Source of the DNA: Ruminococcaceae bacterium UBA6353
Lineage (GTDB): Bacteria > Bacillota > Clostridia > Oscillospirales > Acutalibacteraceae
Assembly (NCBI GenBank): GCA_002437905.1
Contig: DJRT01000002.1
Span: forward strand, 101,841 to 165,840
Reading direction: 5' to 3'
DNA length: 64,000 bases
Shown here piece after piece: positions 58,916-64,000 of the stretch (position 1 is the stretch's first letter; every line of letters begins with the position of its first letter). The translations under genes were made by a program, and so were the position numbers. The notes beneath the pieces were generated by a model that saw nothing but the letters and a program-made list of their open reading frames with translations, had not been told where the DNA came from and searched no databases.

Positions 58916-59404
58916 ATGAATCATTGGAAAAAGCTTCTCTGCCTGCTGCTGGCCGCCATCCTCTGCCTGTCACTTGCCGCCTGCGGCGGTGAGGCAGCCG
59001 GAAAGGACTGGCGCACCGACGGCACGGTCGTGGAGCATATCACCCTGCTGCACGAAGGTAAGGATCTGGCACTGTGCGTGTGCGTTGGCACAAAAGGAGT
59101 GACCCTGTATTACGACAGGGCCAAGCGGGAGGCCTATGCGCAGCTGTCCTTCCCCACGGCGCTTGAGCGCGCTGCCGAAGAATATGCCTATACCGCCTGC
59201 CCGGATGACGACGGCGACGGCGAAAGCACGATTGAGATTCATTTCTCCCACGAGGACATGAGCGAATCCAGCCTGCTGTGGTCCTGGGTGGACGGAGAGG
59301 GGTATGTATATCAGCCCTCCCTCTCCTCTCTTTACCGCAGCATCGTGCAGTACGATCCCCCGGCCGACGGTCCGGAGGATGACCAGGTAGAGATGGAGAA
59401 ATGA
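58916..59404 (+). CDS. Small lipoprotein of unknown function
   Basis: The 162-residue protein begins with a lipoprotein signal (MNHWKKLLCLLLAAILCL and lipobox LAAC, cysteine about 23). A compact beta-rich domain with many acidic residues (PDDDGDGESTIEIHF) follows; I do not recognise it. AAAGGAG precedes the ATG at 58916. A small membrane protein follows in the same unit. Confidence 0.78.
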   Translation: MNHWKKLLCLLLAAILCLSLAACGGEAAGKDWRTDGTVVEHITLLHEGKDLALCVCVGTKGVTLYYDRAKREAYAQLSFPTALERAAEEYAYTACPDDDGDGESTIEIHFSHEDMSESSLLWSWVDGEGYVYQPSLSSLYRSIVQYDPPADGPEDDQVEMEK

Positions 59405-59450
59405 TCCCCCGGATGAACGACCGGAAAATGAAGCAGAAAGGAGCCATACC

Positions 59451-59687
59451 ATGGAGCTTTGGATCGCATGTGTTCTGCTGCTGTGCGCGATCGCCGGCCT
59501 GGTCGGCTGCATCATCGGCCTGCGGCAAAAGAAAACCCTGCGCACCGTCGGCATCGTGCTGTGCGCACTGGCCATATTCTTCCTTGCCGTGTACATCGGC
59601 CTGACCCTCATCCTGGTCTACGGCGTCAGCCACCAGCCGCCGGACGACCTGTCGGAACTGGAGTCTGCCCTCTCCTCCGCGCTCTGA
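59451..59687 (+). CDS. Small two-helix membrane protein
   Basis: The 78-residue protein has two hydrophobic segments (about 3-22 and 32-57) joined by a basic turn (RQKKTLR), and a short acidic tail. AAAGGAG lies seven bases before the ATG. It is probably co-transcribed with the lipoprotein 46 bases upstream. I recognise no family. Confidence 0.65.
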   Translation: MELWIACVLLLCAIAGLVGCIIGLRQKKTLRTVGIVLCALAIFFLAVYIGLTLILVYGVSHQPPDDLSELESALSSAL

Positions 59688-59698
59688 AAAAACGAAAC

Positions 59699-59733
59699 GA
59701 AAGCCCGCCGGCTAACAGCCGGCGGGCTTTTTC
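59699..59733. terminator. Terminator at the left edge of the AT-richer block
   Basis: AAGCCCGCCGGC pairs with its complement around TAACA and ends in a T run, with an A run on the other side. The same stem, with only the loop changed, recurs at 63928-63959. Confidence 0.9.
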
Positions 59734-59738
59734 TATTG

Positions 59739-61733
59739 CTATTGTATCATCAGATAAACGGGCTCGCAATAGCGGAACTCCGTATGAACAGTAAGCTCCT
59801 GCCCCTCTTTGGTGCATTCTGCTCTTTCCCATTCGGCATTCTGCCCAAGCAGATAAAAGGCCTTTGCATCCGTCCATTTTTCCGGAAGATGAAGCGTCAC
59901 ACCGTGAATGCTGTCGGCACCGAGATTCAAAAGGGTCACAATTCCGCGGAAGCCCTGCTCCCCGGCGTTCTCCGCCTCATTCACCACAGTGAACAAATTT
60001 GGCTCCTCCCGCACAAAAAGCGTGCAGTCGCCGCACCACATCAGCATCTGTTCAAAGAGCCTTTTCCGGCGGTAATTATAGAGGCATTGCGAGCGGTTGT
60101 TTCTGAGTGTGGAACCAAGGACCACCACCCGGCCCCCAAGACGGTTCACAAATCGCGTCATGGCCGGGGAGACCAGCTCCCCCAGATAATCGTATTCCTC
60201 GCTGATCACCTCAACGCCGGGATCCGTCACCGTCATCCGCAGAAGCTTGCCGTTTCTGTCGACCGAATACATATGTGCACTGGGCATGTTTTTTCCTCTG
60301 CCCTCGGTACGGAATTTCTCGCAGATGATCTCCCGCGCCCCCAGGTCGTAGCAGAGCGGCAGCACTGCCACATCATCGCCGATCTCCACCCCCAGGTATT
60401 CTCCGAAGCCCCGCTGACAAAGCGCCTTGGCGGCATCGCCATCCACAAACAGGCCCTTTGCGAGGTACTTCAGCACCGTTTCGTCATCGGTATGCTCCGC
60501 CTGCCGGACATCCCAGAAGGCGATCTCAGCCTCCTCAGTTGTATAGGGAATACCGAAAAGACTCAGGCACCGTATCCAAAGAGGTTTGGCAAGATCGGGT
60601 GTTCTATTTTCGCCTACGGTATTCCAGAACGGATCATAACAGATCTCGACACCCCGCATCCGGCAATTTTTCACCGCACGGAATACGGCATTGAATCGTT
60701 CCCGCTCCTGCCGGAACATGGCAATGAAGGTCTTTTCTTCGTTCGGCGCATCCAGCAGCTGCTGCGCATTGAAGGTGGAGCCGCCATAGCCGTAGGAATA
60801 CGCCACGGACATGATGGCCTTCATCTGCACCCCCTCCGTAAAGAACCTTGTGTGCGGATAGGTGTCCGATTCGTGGTAGAAGGCAAAATCCCCCTTGATA
60901 TGCTGTCGGGTGTGGAGCGGGTTGAACATTATTTCGGGTATATCCTTTGTTTCGATCCCGCAATAGGTGATCCCGTTGATCCTGGAAAACGGTGTGTGGC
61001 GGGGGCCCGCAAGAGCCCTGGCGATCGCCTCGGTGGAGTCCCCCTCAAAATCGGCCCATCCCGCCTGCATATACCCTATAGGAATCTCAGGCGATTTTTT
61101 GTCCACCTCGGCACGCACCGCTTCGGCAAACAGCACCAGGCTGTCCCTGACCAGCTCCCGCCACCGCCTGAGCAGAGCATATCCCTCATCCGTTCCGGAA
61201 GCGAAGGCCGCCAGGAGCTCTGCCCGGCTGCGGTATTTCCCTTCGCGGCGCGCAAACGCCTCCAGATGACGCCGGCAAAAGCACCCGGTTGCAAGCGTAT
61301 AATCATCCTCTGTCAGAATAAACGCCGGCTTGGCGATCTCCGCAAAGAGCGCCGTCATCTGCACAAAGCGCTCCCTGAATACGGTATCAAGCGGACAATT
61401 CTGAAAGGGGCTTTCGCCTCCGCCGGCGTTCACATAGCCTGTGAACCCCTCGGCCTTTCCCGATTTAAGCGTTGCGGTTATCCACCAGCCGCACTCGATG
61501 CCGTATGGCGAAAGCGCCTCCTTTACCCGCCGGAAGAGCCTGGCCTTTTCCTCATAAAATGCCTTGGGCGGAAAACCGACCGCCCTCCATCCACCGCCCG
61601 GCGCGGCCAGCGCAAAGCGCCTAAAGCCGTAATCGCGGTACAGCTCCATGATCTCATCAAGCAGCTCCTCGTATGTCGGCCAGTCCAGGTCGAGGGAGAT
61701 CGGGATGATGATATCCAGTGCGTCTTTCGTCAC
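59739..61733 (-). CDS. Putative TIM-barrel glycoside hydrolase-like enzyme, family unknown
   Basis: The 664-residue protein lacks a signal peptide. Its N-terminal 400 residues look like an (alpha/beta)8 barrel (RRFALAAPGGGWRAVGFPP near 39, FILTEDDYTL near 138, IGYMQAGWADFEG near 225, YHESDTYPHTRFFTEG near 290), with acidic residues at strand ends as in GH42-like enzymes. A Rossmann-like and a beta domain follow. I cannot assign a family or the catalytic pair. It starts with GTG at 61733 after GAGGAGG and lies 19 bases after an FAD oxidoreductase in one operon. Confidence 0.6.
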   Translation of the reverse strand: MTKDALDIIIPISLDLDWPTYEELLDEIMELYRDYGFRRFALAAPGGGWRAVGFPPKAFYEEKARLFRRVKEALSPYGIECGWWITATLKSGKAEGFTGYVNAGGGESPFQNCPLDTVFRERFVQMTALFAEIAKPAFILTEDDYTLATGCFCRRHLEAFARREGKYRSRAELLAAFASGTDEGYALLRRWRELVRDSLVLFAEAVRAEVDKKSPEIPIGYMQAGWADFEGDSTEAIARALAGPRHTPFSRINGITYCGIETKDIPEIMFNPLHTRQHIKGDFAFYHESDTYPHTRFFTEGVQMKAIMSVAYSYGYGGSTFNAQQLLDAPNEEKTFIAMFRQERERFNAVFRAVKNCRMRGVEICYDPFWNTVGENRTPDLAKPLWIRCLSLFGIPYTTEEAEIAFWDVRQAEHTDDETVLKYLAKGLFVDGDAAKALCQRGFGEYLGVEIGDDVAVLPLCYDLGAREIICEKFRTEGRGKNMPSAHMYSVDRNGKLLRMTVTDPGVEVISEEYDYLGELVSPAMTRFVNRLGGRVVVLGSTLRNNRSQCLYNYRRKRLFEQMLMWCGDCTLFVREEPNLFTVVNEAENAGEQGFRGIVTLLNLGADSIHGVTLHLPEKWTDAKAFYLLGQNAEWERAECTKEGQELTVHTEFRYCEPVYLMIQ

Positions 61734-61752
61734 AGGCTTTCCTCCTCACCCA

Positions 61753-62973
61753 TTACACTGCGGCGCCGTTCTCTTGCAGTCGCGCTCTCAGCCGGTGGAC
61801 ATCCACCGTTTGCACATTCCCGGTCGTTTGGTTGGCCAGTGCCGCAGCAGTGCCCGCCGCTTCACCGAGGCAGGCGCATATAGGCATGATCCTGACCGAG
61901 GAATGAGCCTCATGCGTTGCGGAAAGGCATCTGCCCGCCACAAGCATATTATCGTATTCCTTGGGCAAAAGGCAGCGGTACGGGATCTTATAATACTGTC
62001 CGACCGGAATATGCTTGATGGTCGTTCCTGTGCCGGAGGGGTTATGAATGTCGATATCGTAATTGCCGAGAGCGATCGTATCCTCAAAATCCCGGCAGCT
62101 GAGCAGCTCCTCGGCAGTCAGAACATGCACGCCCTTTAATTTGCGGCTTTCCCGCACACCGATATCACTGGCTATCGAAATCAGCGTTGCGTTTTCAAAG
62201 GCTTTGGAGGTCTCTCTGAAAAACGCCATCATCTCAACGACCTGCTTGCGCGCAAGCATCTCTGCCCTGCTGAGCTCCACGGGATCGACCGGATTGTGCC
62301 GAATGATCCGCGTGGTATTGAAATGCATGATCCCGTCGCCGTAGCCATAAAAAGCCAGGATATTCTCCCGCGGGTTGGTGATCTTATTTGCCACCTGCCA
62401 TTCCCGGTATTTCTCCTGGAGCATGGCGCTTTCACGCTTATACTGTTCCACATCCACGCCGCACACACGGAAGCAGGTGGTCATCGGCTGGCTCAATCCG
62501 TCGGATTCTCTGCCAAGCTGGTAATCGCAGCCGGCCATGGCGATCAGCTCACCGTCGCCGGAGCAGTCGATAAAGTACCCGGCTTTATATTCGCTCACAC
62601 CGGATCTGGTGGCAACGGACACGCTCCTTATCCGTCTGCCCTCTCTCTTTGTCTCAAAGACGGCCGCATGGAACAGCACATCCACATTCGCCTGTGTAAC
62701 CATATCGTCAAATACGCACTTAAAGTATTCCCACGATGCGTTTCCATAGCTTTTCTTCCGCTCAAGCATTTCGGCAAATATACCGGCCGAGAGCAGCTTG
62801 CCGTCTCCGGTCTCATACTGCATAAAGGGATACACAAGGCTGTTGGCCATAGCCCCGCCCAGGCAGCCGGATCTTTCTATCAGCAGAACAGACAATCCCT
62901 CTCTTGCGCCGCTTACAGCGGCCGCAACGCCCGCCATACCTCCGCCTACCACGATCAGATCATATTGTTTCAT
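61753..62973 (-). CDS. FAD-dependent oxidoreductase (FAD_oxidored family)
   Basis: The 406-residue protein has the dinucleotide-binding motif IVVGGGMAGVAAAVSGAREG at residues 7-26, then RSGCLGGAMANSLVYP, FIDCSGDGELIAMAGC near 150 and the C-terminal FAD signature LVAGRCLSATHEAHSSVRIM near 355. This group often occurs with glycoside hydrolases and oxidises sugars or related polyols. The ATG at 62973 has GAGGTG six bases upstream; a start two codons earlier is possible. It is divergent from a PocR-AraC regulator. Confidence 0.88.
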   Translation of the reverse strand: MKQYDLIVVGGGMAGVAAAVSGAREGLSVLLIERSGCLGGAMANSLVYPFMQYETGDGKLLSAGIFAEMLERKKSYGNASWEYFKCVFDDMVTQANVDVLFHAAVFETKREGRRIRSVSVATRSGVSEYKAGYFIDCSGDGELIAMAGCDYQLGRESDGLSQPMTTCFRVCGVDVEQYKRESAMLQEKYREWQVANKITNPRENILAFYGYGDGIMHFNTTRIIRHNPVDPVELSRAEMLARKQVVEMMAFFRETSKAFENATLISIASDIGVRESRKLKGVHVLTAEELLSCRDFEDTIALGNYDIDIHNPSGTGTTIKHIPVGQYYKIPYRCLLPKEYDNMLVAGRCLSATHEAHSSVRIMPICACLGEAAGTAAALANQTTGNVQTVDVHRLRARLQENGAAV

Positions 62974-63039
62974 ATCCATCACCTCGCCCCAATCATAGCA
63001 TTCCTTGCGAAAAAAAGCTTATAAAAACGATACAATAAC

Positions 63040-63068
63040 TTGAACAAACAATACTTTTGTGCTATATT
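63040..63068 (+). promoter_or_regulatory. Promoter of the second PocR-AraC regulator
   Basis: TTGAAC, 17 bp and TATATT lie 27 bases before the start at 63096. On the minus strand the same AT-rich region holds TTGTTC and TATAAG with an 18-bp spacer, a weak candidate for the FAD oxidoreductase operon. Confidence 0.7.
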
Positions 63069-63095
63069 ATTGAAAAAAACATCCGGAGAGTGCAA

Positions 63096-63917
63096 ATGGA
63101 ATACAGCAAGCTATATGAAATGATCGAATACCTGCAATACGGGACCAAGCTCCATATCGGGGTCTTTTTTCTCGGCAATTACGGTAACGCCATGGTAAAG
63201 CTTCCGCACAGGCAGGAAATTCATTTCGGCGCTTTATGCGAACGGTTCAAGGAAAAAAACTTTAAGCGTTGCTTTCGCTGCCGAAACCACGCCGTATACA
63301 AAGCCATGAAAACCAAAAGGGCTTTCGGCGGTGTGTGCGTAAACGGCATATACGAATACACCAGACCCATCGTGATCAACGACGAGGTAGCGGGGATCAT
63401 TTTCGTAGGCAATATTCTGGACCGCGAAAGCGGCTATCCCCGGCTCAAGCGCAATCTTGGCGGGGATGACCACCTGATGGATACGCTGGAAAAGGATTTC
63501 GGAGAGGAAAAATGCGAAAGTGTCGGCAGGCTTTTGGAAAGCTACATCCGCGTGCTTCTGGAGAAGTATACCGAGAAGCCGGAAAGCCATCCGGTAATCG
63601 ACAATGTCAAAAGCTATATTGAGGATAATCTGGAATTTGATATTGATTTGCCGCACATCGCTCAGCTCTTCCATTATAATGAACAGTATTTCGGACGCTT
63701 TTTCAAGAAAGAGACCGGAAGCAGTCTCAGCAGCTACATTAATTCACGCAGGCTCGAAAAAGCCTACCAGCTTCTTCAGAAGTCCAATGATACGATCCTT
63801 GCAGTAGCAAACAGGTCGGGGTTCAACAGCGTTTCGTATTTCAACCGCGTATTCAAAAAGGTCTACGGGCTTACGCCATCAGAATGCAGAGGCAGCAAAG
63901 CACCGCACAGACCATAA
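63096..63917 (+). CDS. AraC family regulator with PocR-like sensor domain
   Basis: The 273-residue protein has an N-terminal PocR-type domain (about 5-160) with the cysteine pair CFRCRNHAVYKA near 62 and YTRPIVINDEVAGIIFVGNIL near 90. Two AraC helix-turn-helix units follow (about 170-270) with FNSVSYFNRVFKKVYGLTPSECR. It is divergent from the FAD oxidoreductase operon and probably activates it. The gene is clearly more AT-rich than the rest of the window. CGGAGAG precedes the ATG at 63096. Downstream, 63960-64000 contains nothing I recognise. Confidence 0.9.
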   Translation: MEYSKLYEMIEYLQYGTKLHIGVFFLGNYGNAMVKLPHRQEIHFGALCERFKEKNFKRCFRCRNHAVYKAMKTKRAFGGVCVNGIYEYTRPIVINDEVAGIIFVGNILDRESGYPRLKRNLGGDDHLMDTLEKDFGEEKCESVGRLLESYIRVLLEKYTEKPESHPVIDNVKSYIEDNLEFDIDLPHIAQLFHYNEQYFGRFFKKETGSSLSSYINSRRLEKAYQLLQKSNDTILAVANRSGFNSVSYFNRVFKKVYGLTPSECRGSKAPHRP

Positions 63918-63927
63918 AAAGGCAGCG

Positions 63928-63959
63928 AAAGCCCGCCGGCTGGCAGCCGGCGGGCTTTT
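63928..63959. terminator. Terminator at the right edge of the AT-richer block
   Basis: AAAGCCCGCCGGC pairs with its complement around a TGGCA loop and ends in TTTT. It is nearly identical to the terminator at 59699-59733. Confidence 0.88.
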
Positions 63960-64000
63960 CCTTTGGATAGACAAAACAATCGGCGCTATCACGGTGGCGC

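Noticed and set aside
59736..61883. 715-residue plus-strand open frame opposite the barrel enzyme
   Set aside because: It has no start signals, and the opposite strand has clear ribosome binding sites, operon spacing and protein-like composition.

Overview
The window is 64 kb of a GC-rich chromosome from a Gram-positive, strictly anaerobic-looking bacterium. Pointers to Clostridia are strong GGAGG-type ribosome binding sites, sigma-A promoters of the TTGACA-17-TATAAT type, PASTA kinase PrkC, RemA, TepA beside an FtsK/SpoIIIE pump, rubrerythrin, an NfnAB-type flavin pair, and sporulation genes (SpoVM and a SipL-like SPOCS/LysM protein). Gene content and composition fit best with the Oscillospiraceae/Ruminococcaceae (Faecalibacterium/Subdoligranulum-like). 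That placement is inference. Nothing looks like a plasmid, prophage, insertion sequence or CRISPR array, and no gene-free stretch exceeds 300 bases.

Layout. 1-4.9 kb (minus): dus-maf, then the rod-shape cluster mreB-mreC-mreD-mrdA, the last running off the left edge. 5-9 kb: YitT transporter, tRNA-Gly(CCC), a polysaccharide deacetylase, rubrerythrin and a convergent AGCS symporter. 9.2-24.6 kb (minus): one very long housekeeping run, yicC-remA-gmk-rpoZ-priA-def-fmt-(zinc peptidase)-rsmB-rlmN-prpC-prkC-rsgA-thiN, followed by a 53-aa membrane protein, a 23-aa SpoVM and a SipL-like protein. The thiN-spoVM order matches Bacillus subtilis. 24.9-28.6 kb (plus): an ABC ATPase and a giant FtsX-type permease. 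28.7-37.3 kb (minus): DUF3006, a ComEC-like metallo-hydrolase, FtsK/SpoIIIE, TepA, a small membrane protein, a transglutaminase-like lipoprotein, an LCP-like protein and MtaB. 37.4-43.4 kb (plus): an HD nucleotidase, NfnA-NfnB, LexA-controlled DNA polymerase IV, and a ROK kinase with a GmhA-like SIS protein. 43.4-46.5 kb: a hexosamine 1-kinase-like protein plus ROK glucokinase operon, divergent from a PocR-AraC regulator.

46.5-53 kb is the most interesting stretch for regulation. Two transcription units (DUF3793 with flavodoxin, and a small heavy-metal-binding protein) carry the same GTTAG-N6-CTAAC palindrome just after the -10, suggesting a shared metal-responsive repressor. Next to them, a response regulator and sensor kinase operon with a secreted protein and a C39-like secreted peptidase share 11-bp-phased TGTATC direct repeats. 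In both promoters the repeats sit exactly 9 bp upstream of the -10, the layout of an autoregulated OmpR-type activator.

53-57.4 kb: an SCP2-like protein with a class III aminotransferase, then a GH78 rhamnosidase. 57.5-59.7 kb: a membrane diguanylate cyclase with a structured leader, a lipoprotein and a small membrane protein. 59.7-63.9 kb: a visibly more AT-rich block (a TIM-barrel-like enzyme of unknown family, an FAD oxidoreductase and a divergent PocR-AraC regulator) bounded by two nearly identical terminators. It looks like an acquired catabolic cassette.
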